A DNA stretch of 64,000 bases from Ophiostoma sp. CBS 140.51 (lineage: Eukaryota; Ascomycota; Sordariomycetes; Ophiostomatales; Ophiostomataceae), in NCBI GenBank assembly GCA_029298735.1, contig JANSLP010000144.1, forward strand, positions 1 to 64,000, written 5' to 3'. A program made the position numbers and the translations under genes. Each line of letters opens with the position of its first letter. Positions within the stretch are counted from its first letter, which is position 1. Below are positions 36,096 to 47,500 of the stretch, piece by piece. The notes below the pieces were generated by a model. It worked only from the letters and a program-made list of their open reading frames with translations. It searched no databases and was not told where the DNA came from.

Positions 36096-36473
36096 CGTGT
36101 GTGGTGGTCGGTGGGTGGTCGATTCGGTGTGTGGTGTCGGTCGGCGATGGTGATGAAGGTCGAAAAGGAGGACAGCTCTCGAATTGATGGCCACGGTTGT
36201 TAGCTCATCAAGTTGGGCCGCTCTCAGTGTACAGGTGTCTTACTCACAAAAAGTCCGAAAAATGCACCGCCACTTACGCTGCCAACGTGCCACAGCGCTC
36301 AAGTTACAGGGGGTAAACCCACTAAAACTACAGAACAAAGAGGGGCTACTGCGACCAACGTCAGGCTCTCTTCATAATACGAGCTACTATCAACATCAGT
36401 TGGGAGATAAGAGCTCCTGAGCTCCTTCGAGCTACATACCACCAACCCCCCCCCCCCCACTCAACCACTCGCC
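36096..36473. promoter_or_regulatory. Shared divergent promoter GET1 / PPTA-repeat gene
   Basis: 378 bp between two divergent start codons, so it must hold both promoters. A run of 13 C (36446-36458) ends 15 bp before the rightward ATG. Confidence 0.6.
36446..36458 (+). repeat. Poly-C tract (13 nt) just before a start codon
   Basis: Thirteen consecutive C in the presumed 5' leader of the PPTA-repeat gene, preceded by ACCAA and followed by ACTCAACC. Confidence 0.9.
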
Positions 36474-37637
36474 ATGTCGCGAGCCCTCGACAAGGCCACG
36501 GCGGCGGCGCTGCAGTCCGGCGATCCAGAGGAAGCTTTCCGTGCTATCGCAGACGTCCTGACGGAGACGACATCGGCGACGGCGGAACATCTCCATGAAC
36601 AAGAACGTCTGGAAATTGAGTTTCTTGGCCGTGAGCATCCGCCATTGCCCGATGGCGAGTATCTTTTGCGAGAAGGCAACGCCGTGGCCATTCCCAAACT
36701 GGCTCTTGTGCAGGCATTTATTGTTGCACGAAAGAAGCTCCAAAAACACCGAGCAGCCATCTCGGTGAATGCCGACAACAAGAGCATTTTGCGGGCTACG
36801 GCCGTGATCCTCCTGATGGACCCGGAGCACCTGACGGCCGCCAACACGCGGAAGCGTCTCATCCAGACTTCCCTACTAGCAGTCGACGCATCCCGGTCGG
36901 CTCTCCTGGCCAGCGAGCTCCACCTCGTCGACAGCTTGCTTACGAGCCATCTACACCGACACACCAAATCGCCGACACTCTGGAGCCATCGTCGCTGGCT
37001 GATTTCGTGTCTGGCGAACCCGGCCGCCGACAAGACCCGCCTGCTGCATGACATGACACATGTCGTCACTGTCGCAGCAGTGCGGCATCCGCGCAACTAT
37101 TATGCATGGGAACATGCGCGGTGGCTTGTGCATTGGCAGAGCCAGGGCGGCAAGTGTGGATCAAAGGAAGAAGAAGACGAGAAGCTCAAGCTTGTCGTAG
37201 TTGTGCGTGACTGGTGCTTTCGGAACCACACGGACACGTCAGGCTGGTCTTTCCTCTTTTTCGTGCTTGCATCGTTGCCGACTTCACTTTCTGGTGTGGA
37301 CGCAGCCCCAGCCAATTTGTCGCCGCTCTATGAAGAGACGGTCACCCAGGTCGAGCAGATGGCCACATCACTACGATGGACCGGCGAGGCTGTGTGGGTT
37401 TTCTTACGCACGGCGGTGGCTTACCATGAGCACTACCGCCGAGAGACAGGGACCACCATCACCAACATTGATACGGAGCAATACAGCCGGTTCCAAGAAG
37501 CTGCATTGACGCTGCTGGCCACCGTCGAGCCAACGTCACACGAGCATCAGATCTTGACACGGGCACAGGAGTGGTGTAAAGCGAAGGCTTCTGAGAAGAC
37601 CACCAGCACTGCGAGCACAGCAAGCAACACTACATGA
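36474..37637 (+). CDS. Protein prenyltransferase alpha-subunit repeat (PTAR1/Ecm9-like) protein
   Basis: Single exon, 387 residues, from an ATG in good context (GCCATGTCG). At least two PPTA-type repeats are visible: SPTLWSHRRWLI at 166-177 and HPRNYYAWEHARWLV at 205-219, with the W..RRW / Y.AW..R pattern. The N-terminal half is helical without a clear motif. True farnesyl/geranylgeranyl transferase alpha subunits carry five or more repeats, so this is more like the divergent PTAR1 group of animals and the fungal proteins related to yeast Ecm9. PTAR1 is the alpha subunit of the type-III geranylgeranyltransferase that modifies the SNARE Ykt6; whether this protein does so is inference. The Ser/Thr-rich tail is disordered. 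Its 3' end lies 122 bp from the convergent thioesterase gene. Confidence 0.82.
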   Translation: MSRALDKATAAALQSGDPEEAFRAIADVLTETTSATAEHLHEQERLEIEFLGREHPPLPDGEYLLREGNAVAIPKLALVQAFIVARKKLQKHRAAISVNADNKSILRATAVILLMDPEHLTAANTRKRLIQTSLLAVDASRSALLASELHLVDSLLTSHLHRHTKSPTLWSHRRWLISCLANPAADKTRLLHDMTHVVTVAAVRHPRNYYAWEHARWLVHWQSQGGKCGSKEEEDEKLKLVVVVRDWCFRNHTDTSGWSFLFFVLASLPTSLSGVDAAPANLSPLYEETVTQVEQMATSLRWTGEAVWVFLRTAVAYHEHYRRETGTTITNIDTEQYSRFQEAALTLLATVEPTSHEHQILTRAQEWCKAKASEKTTSTASTASNTT

Positions 37638-37759
37638 TAAGAGTTTTGGCTGTTTGAACTATGCAAAACGTTGGTATTATGACAAAGAAGTCTCTTATCT
37701 ATCCAAAAATCTATCCAAGATGCGGTGGTATAAAACAAAATATACAACCATCCTCACGC

Positions 37760-38506
37760 CTACAGCTTGCTCGTCTCCGTCGCCTCGGTGTTGGCCACCC
37801 GCATTGGCGTCATGCTGATCCACAGGCCCTCACACGTCGTGCACACCGCCCCCGACCCATCCCGGATCTCGACATCAAAAAACATTTTCCGGCCGTCGAT
37901 GCGGTTGAGGGTCGACGTCGAAATCACCACGCCCGGTGTCACCACGGGCTTGCGAAACTTGACATTCATGGACGCCGTCATGGTCAGGCCACCCGACGCC
38001 ATGTTCACCACGCCTGGTGCCCGTGTCCACGTCTTGCCGGCCTCCTCGGCCTCTTCTTCTTTCATGGCCTGCACTTGATAATTCGTGTAGATCAAGGTGC
38101 CCATGGCCTCGTCGATGATGGCGCCCAAGAACCCGCCATGAGTGTACCCATTGAAGCCGCGGACATTGTCGCGGAGGTCAAGAAGTAAAGAAGCAGACGG
38201 GATGGGGTAGCGCAAACCCTGGCCATTGCCCAGGGTCTTGTCACCAGGCGGCACAGGCGGCGGGGGCACGCCCGGCGCGCCATAGTCTTGGTAGACGACG
38301 AGCATCTGCGGGACGCCGTCTTCATTGTTGAGGGCACGGTAGAACAAGGCATCTTGCGACAGGAGGCGGCCCGTCTTGTCGTTTTCGCGGTCGTAGCGGG
38401 AGCTGGGTATGCTGCAGTGGATGCCGGGGGAGTCGAGCAGCTTGGCGCACCATGGCTGCTGGCGGAAGTGTTCCACGGTTTCCTGGAGGTTCTGTGACTG
38501 GACCAT
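37760..38506 (-). CDS. Hot-dog fold acyl-CoA thioesterase-like protein
   Basis: Single exon. I start at the ATG at 38506 (248 residues), since the longer frame begins with a TTG. The motif NGYTHGGFLGAIIDEAMG, with HGG at about 123-125 and Asp132, is the active-site helix pattern of 4HBT/PaaI thioesterases. Later KFRKPVVTPGVVISTSTLNR and the GRKMFFDVEIRD strand fit the hot-dog beta sheet. The N-terminal 100 residues, including a Pro-rich loop (GAPGVPPPPVPPGDK), are typical of fungal family members. The enzyme should hydrolyse a CoA thioester; substrate unknown. No clear targeting signal: it does not end in SKL exactly (it ends TSKL, so the last three residues are SKL), which is a peroxisomal PTS1. 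Peroxisomal fatty-acyl-CoA hydrolysis is therefore a good guess. Confidence 0.87.
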   Translation of the reverse strand: MVQSQNLQETVEHFRQQPWCAKLLDSPGIHCSIPSSRYDRENDKTGRLLSQDALFYRALNNEDGVPQMLVVYQDYGAPGVPPPPVPPGDKTLGNGQGLRYPIPSASLLLDLRDNVRGFNGYTHGGFLGAIIDEAMGTLIYTNYQVQAMKEEEAEEAGKTWTRAPGVVNMASGGLTMTASMNVKFRKPVVTPGVVISTSTLNRIDGRKMFFDVEIRDGSGAVCTTCEGLWISMTPMRVANTEATETSKL

Positions 38507-39402
38507 TGTGAGGGTGGTGGTGAGGTCGGGTGTATATAGCGGTAGGCCAACTTGATACAATGAATATACGAGGATATATCAAAGAGATAATGTCGTCAAG
38601 GGAGATATCCAAAAGGAGGTTGCTTCCGATCTCGTTTAATATACAAATTGCAAATGAGAGTTAAAGACGAAAGATTCCAAAGAGAGCACGCGAAAGAAAG
38701 ATGGAGAGATACTGTCTAGCCCAAAAATGGGGAGAGCCACATGAAAGAGTGTAAAAACAGGAGAAGAGAAAGATAGCCATGTCGTCGATGCGATCTGGAG
38801 AAAGAGAGACCACATGCGCCCGAGCTTGCGAAACGCACAAGCCCAAGGAACCAAGCTTCCAAGACCGAAGACCACACTACCACAGAGCTGCAGCGCACTT
38901 CCGGGGCACAATCCTTTTCTTCCCTCCGATCCTCCAATCACACACTCGAACTCAACCTGGGGAACGGCACACAATGAACAAAGCAAAAGGGAAGGTAGTT
39001 GGCCATTGTGAACAGAAGGCAAGGGGAAAAGTGGATCTTTGCCTCGGCAGAGCCATTTGATAAACCAAACCGGACCCCACGTTCAGGGCCAGGCAGGTCC
39101 CTAATTCTTTCCTTTTGCAGATGTGAGCCAAGCTGCCGGCGCGATATGGCGGAGGAATGAATTGACGGCAATGACGAAAGCTGGGAATTAAGGTGAACTA
39201 CGGAGAGGATTTGGAATCCAGAGCTGGGGAAGCTGGAGAGTGAAGACGTGGAAGAATAATCTATAATGTCCATAGAAAGGTGTAAGTCGTCTGCCTCTGA
39301 AGACATGATCACAAAAAAGCAGATCAGAAAAGGTACGAATTTACGTCGACGAAAAACCAGACGCAGTAAGGGCGCGACAGGCCAGGGAGATAGACAGACT
39401 GG

Positions 39403-39425
39403 CAGACAGACAGACAGACAGACAG
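39403..39425 (+). repeat. (CAGA)n microsatellite
   Basis: Almost six exact tetranucleotide units, preceded by related GACAGACTGG. Confidence 0.9.
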
Positions 39426-39852
39426 GTGTCGGTCAAACCGCCAACAAGAAACGGCGTAACTAACGGTCAGGGCCCAACAGAGACGCTGTCAAAGCTATCA
39501 AAACAAATGCGAGCACGAGCAAGACTAGAGGCAAGCTCGCAAGTTACGAAGCTACATCGGAAAGATATCCAAGATCTGATCTGCCTCCGTCCTCCGTGAT
39601 CCGCCGCCCGTTTCTCCAACTTTACTACCATGTCGTCGGTCGTCGGATCTACTGTTGCAATCCGCTTATGTTTTTTTGTCCGTCCCCCGTGTTTAGCCTC
39701 AGCCTTGCCCAGACTCCAGAGATCCCAGGGCTGGCGTATGTAAGCACTTGAATGTCGGACCACGGTGATGGATAAATGCCGACATTTCGAGAGTAGCGAA
39801 GAATGGTAAAAGTCTGTCTCTGGAAGGACATGTATTAATACAATATATTGCA

Positions 39853-39914
39853 TTTGTTTTCTATTTTTTATTTTCTATTTTTTATTTCTTTCTATTTCTT
39901 TCTATTTCTTTTAA
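39853..39914 (+). repeat. T-rich minisatellite
   Basis: Two copies of TTTTCTATTTTTTA, then three copies of a TTTCTTTCTA-like unit. AT-rich, with a likely slippage origin. Confidence 0.8.
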
Positions 39915-41193
39915 GAAAATTGGAAGAAGGACAATTTATGATCATATAAATCTGTAAATATTTCGGGATGAATTTAAACAAACAAAGAAGAAAGAAACAG
40001 AATAGTAAGACCAGTACAAAATGAGGCAAATTATAGAAACCAAGAGACAGAAATATCTCGAGAACAAAGGAGGCAAGAACGACGAGACCTCAAAACTCTC
40101 AGATCTGTTTTTCGTTGTCCGGAAAGCCTCGTGTCAATTGCCTATTCTGGGTCAAAATGCGAGTGGCAGCTGTACGTTTGGCTAGTGGCAGCTGTCAGTC
40201 CCTGTGCTCAGACAGAGCGTTGTCACATGCTTCTCCCCTCCCGCGGAGGCAATCGGAACTGGCCGCTAGAAGAGTCGTTGCTGCGCACCTGTGGTGGGTG
40301 GTACTTTTTGGTGGTGCGTTTCTGCCCTGGAATTTCCGACGGACCAGTTCGGGCTACTGCGTTGGCCCTGTGCCTGGGCCCATTCCAGCGGGTGCCAGCG
40401 GGCACTCCCTACAGTCAGAGCCTACAAAGAAAATCTTACAGCGCTGTAGGGCCACAAAGGCTCAAAAAGTTTTTCCAAAATCACACCACACCACAGAACC
40501 CAGTCCAGGCCAGCCGGCGTCTGACCAATGAGGCTGTCCCGTATCAGCGTGTAAGTCGAGCGCCCCCACTCTTCTGTCTGGTGCAAAACCACACGACTGC
40601 CACCCAAAACCGGGTGACATTGTGGACAATATCGAACTATCTCACCACAGCCCGACCACTGCCTTGTTGCTGACCTACACTTCCATACTGTAAGGCTCCC
40701 TACGGAACATGCCATTTGCGGCGGAATCCTCACGATGGTGACGATGGCCTCGTGCCGTTGGAGGCCAGCGGTCGACCGGCGTAAGGCGCAAAGCATGTTT
40801 CTCTGTCTTTTTGCACGATTTTCAACGGAGTGAATGATTTGACTACGAAAATAGTCGGAATTGACCAGATGCTCTGGACATAGACTCATGGACTCGTTGG
40901 AGAACGGAAGGAAGGAGTGTTGGACAATATAAAAGACAGGCTGCCGTGATGCCTTTCAACCTGCCGTGTTTTTTCTTTGTATCACAGCATCCAGCTTCAC
41001 ACAACATCTTTTTCACTCTATAGCATCGTTCCATTATTGGACATTAATATATATCGATCACTCATCAACCAATCAATATCAATCACCTCCACGTTTTGGA
41101 CACAAACATCTGCACGACCCGGTACACGGAACGCTGCATCAAACAAACATCCAAGCAAACATCTTGCATCAACACCCCACACCAACCATCATC

Positions 41194-41504
41194 ATGTCTG
41201 CCACTGTTGCCTCCAGGTAAGCCTCTCCCTTCTCTTCATATCATCCACCTATCCTCAAGCACTAACAACATCCAGAGCCATCGGCTCCGTCGTCTCTCTG
41301 GGCGCCGCCTCCGCCGTCGCCGCCTACGTCTACGGCCAGCTCCATACCGAGTCCAAGACCATGGACCGCTTCTTCTCCGCCTACCACACCCCCGAGAGCG
41401 AGGCTTCCCGCCAGCGTGTCTTTGAGGGTGCCATTGAAGATCCCCGGAAAAACCTCCTCAATTTTTTGAGCTGGAACTCGTTTGGTGCCAACAAGGGGCA
41501 ATAA
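41194..41504 (+). CDS. Small conserved-looking membrane protein of unknown function
   Basis: Two exons, 41194-41216 and 41276-41504, give 83 residues. The first coding exon is 23 nt (MSATVAS and two bases). The 59-nt intron has GTAAGC, CACTAACA and TCCAG. One hydrophobic segment (AIGSVVSLGAASAVAAYVYG, about 9-28) is followed by a soluble part with ESKTMDRFFSAYHTPESEAS, then FEGAIEDPRKNLLNFLSW. The N-terminus is short and weakly basic, which would suit a small mitochondrial inner-membrane or ER protein, but no motif decides it. I do not recognise the family. It is believed real because splice signals, phase and protein-like composition agree. A TATA-like ATATAAAAG lies at about 40928-40936. 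Confidence 0.7.
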
Positions 41505-44500
41505 ACGAGAGGGAGAGAGTAGACTTACACAGTGGACTCTAGAGGTGCATTTCGGAGTATGGTTTTGTCTTTTGTCTTTTGTCGGTTTTGTTTTTCTTGA
41601 CGACCGTTTATTTTGTTTACTTCTTTTGTATCTATTTTGAGCATCATACCTGCGAGCATTTTGTTTAATCGACATGCCCAGGAAACCAGCAGCTAGCATA
41701 TTTTATTGAGTTTTATACTATTACTACAAGTACCACAAGTCCTTATTTCTTGTTGCCCGTCCTTTTGACAGCCTTATCTCGATGAGTAACAAAAATAGCA
41801 GCTGCCTGCAGCAAAAGTCCGATGCAATATTTCGTTTCTGGAAAGTAAACAAAAGCCACGTAATTTGCGCTATGGATAGCCGTTATCGTAACCCATCTCG
41901 ATCTCTTGTCGACTACACCCATTCCGTCCACCATTACTCTGCATCCAGCTTAGCCTTGGAAGCCCATTTGGATTCTACAGCAAACTCATAGAATGTGTAT
42001 CCGTCTTGTCCAATTTGCGATAGTCTGTAGCCCTACCCACAACGGTACAATGATCATTAAAAAGCCCTTGGCATGCCCAAAACTGTAAATAAGGCTGTCC
42101 TAGAAAGCCAAAAGGACAAAAGGACAATATCAATAAATAGCCTTCTCCGAAAGTGTAGTGTCCACGGAGCACCCGAGGGCAAGTGCTTTTTCCAACTTTC
42201 CTCTCATACCTTTCATTGCCAGACCCGAAGCACTATTGATGTTTTGACCGTTGTGTAATATTTTGATATCAAAACAACTCGGCAGTGATGTGCAATTGCA
42301 ATGGAGGGGAAATGAAATAACAGCCGCACCGTAACAATAAGGCTGTGGCATGGATGAGAGGGGAAGAAAAAGAAACGACAGCTGAACAATACCGAACGAA
42401 TAAGAAAGCATTACAGACTACATAATACAGAATATGTGTACTTGGAGTCTCGGTTCCTGCCAGCCTCCCAGCCTGTCCCGCACTTATTGCCTAACAATTC
42501 TTCTTTCTTTTTCTCCTTTTGTGTGTTTGTTTCCAACGCAGTCCATTCCAAGGCTGGCTCTTTGTGTGTTGAGAACTTTCTTTTCCCAGCCATTGTTTCT
42601 TTTGTTTCTCTGTCTCTCAAGTTGCTTCCTTCTTCCTTTACAACCCTCTCCCGCTTTCCCCTGCCCTTTTATGTCTCGGAATTGACAAAACTTTTCACAC
42701 TGCGGCTGGAAAGCCGAGAATTTGACTTTCTGGATAGACATACTGCCACTATGATAGTAAATACGAGGAGCCTCCCAAAGCACGGGCTTTCTGTAAACAG
42801 CAAACAGAGTGAGCAAGGTCAAGGTCAGGGACCTGGAAGACGGGATCACAGCCCAAACAGGGTTGAAGTAAACAACAAACTCGGGACACGGTGTCACACC
42901 GTGCACTTGCACCTTGTCCCGTCCGTACCTTTTGTCTGTACTTATGTAACCCCTCGTTATCTGTGTTAAAGGAACACGAGCTCGAAGAGGCACAAAAACT
43001 CCCAAAAAACAAGGCTCGCCCAGCCCGTCGTTGCACTGACGATGAGCAGGGGGCTACACGGATGTACGGAAGACGCTTTTCTTTCTTTGGGACGGGGGAT
43101 CCGAGAGACACATCGGAAGCGATCAGACTTGTCGGTTGTGTCGCCGTACTATCTCTGTGACAAGAGGGCCCGCCATGCTGCAGATACGAAGAGAGAAGAA
43201 GAGTACTCCGTAAAAAAAGAGGCGCCTGGCGCTCAAGCAAGGGGAGGCGAGTGAAGCCTAAACGAACGAAGCGACACAAGAACGACTCATAAGAACAACA
43301 CGAGCGAATGAGCGCAAGGCGAGACAAGACAAGACAAGACGAGACAGCGCAGTCTCTCAACTTCAGCTGGTTTTACCAGGCGAAGACTAACGAGTGAGGC
43401 AAGCAGTTTTCAGCTGCCAGCCTTGACCGTTCTTTTCTTTCGCTGCCTTTTGCTGTCTGCTTCTTCTTCTTCCTGCTTTCTTCTTCCTTGTTTGTGTTCT
43501 TTTTCGTCGCTTGCTTCTCCGTTGCATCGCTCTATTTGACGCATGCACTCTCTCTCTCCCCTCCCCTCTCAATGCATGCACTCTGCAGGAGACCAGTCGA
43601 CGGACTGCACTTTGTACGCGAGGGGGTTCAAAGGTGGTTGGTTGGCTGGTTGGCGACGACGTTCTGGAACCAGCCAACAGGACGAGGCTGGGAACAACTG
43701 GGTCTGGCCAACCACTGACCTTGACCACTGGGCCAGGCCAGTGCGGTTGCAGCTCTGTGCCTCACTGGGGACTGCGACTTCTCATCCTGTCAAAGAGACG
43801 TCACACACACGCACACGCAAGCACTCCTTTTGCCAAGACGCAAACTGCGTCTGTGTCCGGCGTCCGGCTGCGTCGGTGCAGACTGGATTGGCTGTGGTGG
43901 GCTTTGAAGAAAAGAAAAAATGGCTGTGGAGAAGTTCTTCTTCGGCAAGAATGCAAGAGGGAGGCAAAACAAGGGGTGTCTTCCTGTAGGGAGGAAGGGA
44001 TAGGGAGAAGAGAAGGAGATGTATATTGTCATGCAGACTGTCATGCATATCCTTTGCTCACATGCTGTGTGTTGAAGACAAGCCACCGGAGCAAAATGAG
44101 AGGACGGCAGGCGACAACGACAAAAAGACCGATACCTACAAAAATAGAAGAGCAAATAGACTCTGCATAGAAGCAGGAGAGAGAAACGACAAAACGACGT
44201 AACATGAAACAGCGGACAACTGTCGATGGGAATTGAAAGGCCTCAAAAGGACTCCCATAAAGACAAAACAAACAAAGAAACTCAGGAACCACAGTCTGGA
44301 CAGACATCGACAAGAGTTGGCAATTCGGAATAACGATGCGCGGCTAGATGCATGTGCAGAAAGATGTGCATGAAGGGGAAAAGAGGGAAGTTGGAGGAGA
44401 TGGGCCCTGACGATCATCACGTTTGGCGCCAGGGGCAATTTCGACAAGAAAGGACGCTCGTTCCTTTCCTGGTGTTCCTGGCGTTCTTGCCTTCTTTCGT

Positions 44501-47500
44501 CGCTCCTGCTCTGTTCAGCACCTGCCCTGCCACGACGACTGTCCTGTGCCCAGCCCTGTTCCTACCCATCACACTGTCTTCTCTGGTGGAACCCGGCGAG
44601 CCTGCCTTCCCTACTTCGCATGTTCTTATCTTTCTCTCGCGCCCTCGCTCTTTCTGCTTTTGGGGTGGCCAAAGTGGTGGGCATGGTGAGCAAAGCACAG
44701 GCCAAGCGCCAATTGCTCAATCGCTGCCAGGGCCCGCTCTTTCCTCAATCCCCCCTCTTTTACCCCTGACGTCGTGTCCAAGGAAAGACAGGCGAAGAGG
44801 GAAAGAGAGAGAGGCGCAAAGAAAGGGAAAGAAGAAAAGAGCGCTGGCACGTTGTGCAGTTTTGATGGACATCTTGACTTCTTCCACCATTGTGTCATTG
44901 TAGGAGTTGCAGTCTCTCCACGGTGCTGACAGGGGCACAATGGCAGAATGCCAGGTCTGGGCACATCCTTTCCCTTTTCTCACTCTTTTCCCTCGCTGAC
45001 ACTCTCTGTTGTCGACCGAGTCAGTCGTTTTGCTGGGCAGGCTCGGCAAGGGTGGTGCAGAAATCCCAGAAATCAGCGGAGAACGTTACAGTGAGAGAGG
45101 AGCTATGCTGTGAGCTTCTGAGCTTTTTGGCAGTGACATGCTGAGAACACAGAAGCTGGGCTCAACATGTGCTCTGGGCCACAGAGAAGACGACCAGGGG
45201 GAAGGCTGCTTCATTTAAGCAGTTGCCTCTTTGGGCCTTTTCGGTCTTGTCTTCTTCTCCATCTTCCTCCTCTTCCCTGGTCTTTCCAGTCTTTCGGCGG
45301 CAAACACGGGACAGAAAGCAGTCACCGCTCTCCGAAGCCTGTTCGTGCTTACTTTATGGCCCCGAGAGATCATCACACCCTGGTTGTCTGCCCCCCGTGC
45401 TCACAGATACTCTGGCGAGGGGAACGACAGAGACCACAGTGGCTGAGTGGGAACAAGAAGGTTATCTTTCAGTCCGACCAGGTCAGGCCTCGTTCGCAGG
45501 GGATATTGCCTGCCACCCCCATTCTACCCATTCTTCCCGCACAGAGCTTTTGCAGTGGATGGCACTATCGTGAATGACGACAATACAGCTTCGCCTGCCC
45601 TTGTGGCCCTTGTGCAATATCCCCCATCAATTAAGATTGAGAGCGGCAAAAAGCACTTTGCCCCCCGGCGACAGTTTTGTGATCGGACTTCACGATCTTC
45701 ACTCATGACCATTTGCCATGCTTTTCACTTCATGGATTTTCTTTTTTTCCTCTTTGAGGCAGCTCTCCATCTTGTCTCTATCTCGGACAATTGGACATCG
45801 TGGCCCTCTTTTTGAGATTCTTCAATCTATTTTGCCACCCCTGCTAGCAGCTTGTCGTCGTCATCTCTTTTTTCTGTCTGGCTGTTTCTGTTGGGCTTCT
45901 TTCATTCAAATAATTCTATGAGAATGTATGAGAATGGCATTCTGTCATTTTGTCATTTCTGCTTCTCCCTTTCTGGCTTGGGACCGTCATCTTTTGGCAG
46001 CAATATCCTCCATCTGACGGACAGAACAGCCCATTGCCCATCCTCCAGCGACACCGTTGCATTTTGAATTGCCCATTTAACATATTGCATATCAACTGCT
46101 CAGTACAATACAGACCGCTATCTGGACCGGGTCTAGCCCTTTCGCTTGACTTTATGAGTTTATGAGGTCCTGCGCCTGAGTGTGGCGTGCACTTTATTTC
46201 TCTCTCCCTTTCCTGGAAAGCCAAATGAATTTTGACCACTCAAAATAAAGTGAGATATCAGTGTCAGAGCGTTTTGAATTTTGGATATTCTCCGTGTGAA
46301 ATACGTCGTATCTGACAAAGACAAAGAACAGACTTTGTAGCGTATGAATTAAGGATGGCAAGAATGTCACTCATCCGTCGCTCCCGTCTTTTTGGTCGTT
46401 CTCGTCATATTTCTGTTGTTTTCTTCTCACTCAGTGGGACGTTGGCGCCCATTCTCCCTCCATGTGGGTTGCATTGGTCCAGCCCACGTTTTTTGTCTGT
46501 GTGCCCTTCTCGCCCGCCCCTATTTTTTGCTTCTTTGGACTTTGTTCGATCTCACCTTTTTTTCCAGCCGGTGGTTGTTGGCGCCTCGTAGCTTCAGCTA
46601 TTTTCTCGTATTCAAAATCCCCTCATGCAGTTTCGTCTCTCTTTTCTGCGTGTTTCTCTCTCTCTCTCTCTTTCTTTGTCTCTCGTCAATCCCTCGCCTC
46701 TTGAAATCGGCCCCCTTCCCTTTCGAGATCCTGCATGTTCTCTGCGCTTTGTTTGTGCTGCACCTTGCTGATCCCTCTTCTTCAGTCTCCGCAACAGCGG
46801 CAGGGGTCAGCGAATAAAGGCAGAAGAGCACACAGAATGACAGGGGAAACAAGCGACAGAACCTGGACAGAGCTGGACAGCTCGGGGACAGCTGCAGTAC
46901 TGAAACGAAACTTTCCCAAAAAGAACAAACAGAACAGACAGGGCTGCCAACAAAATACAGTGAAATACAGTGAAAGATGGGAAACCCAGGCTCTTGGCAC
47001 CAGCCAAGGTCCACCTTAAAATGGAGGAAAGCATGCGATGCACAGGCACATGTGCAGGGGGAACAAGAGCACAAGGAGCACAAGATAGACAGACGACAGC
47101 CGCCCAGGTGCCCAGCTTTTTCCTGTGTATCCCCAGACGATCCGTCGTTGCTTGTTTGCCAGCTTGAGCCAGTTGTTATTGTTCCCTTTCTCTTGGGATC
47201 TCTTTTTGCACTCTCTCATATCTCTTGGCTTTTGATATTGGAGATGTTCAAATCTTGGCCTTTCTCTCGGCCCTCTTTTCTCTTTTTCCTTCTCACGACG
47301 GCCGATCCGAATAACTTCATACTCTCTGTCTACCTATTACGGTGAATTGCATTTTGAGAGATTTTGAACATCCTAGATATCGTAGCTTTCAAACCCCTCT
47401 CACCTCTTTACCTCCCTTCCATGTCACCCGACAAGTTTTTCTCTCGTCGGCATTCGTTCTTTCTTTGTCTTTGTCTCTGGGACGCCTCTAGGTCCCCGCC

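Larger units (their letters stand above)
38507..41193. other. 2.7-kb intergenic region with simple repeats
   Basis: Between divergent starts. No gene supported. Holds a CAGA microsatellite (39403-39425), a T-rich minisatellite (39853-39914) and a 12-bp direct repeat AGTGGCAGCTGT at 40162-40173 and 40184-40195. Confidence 0.5.

Noticed and set aside
39403..39425. CRISPR-like or regulatory array
   Set aside because: Only a CAGA microsatellite; no spacer structure, and the organism is a fungus.
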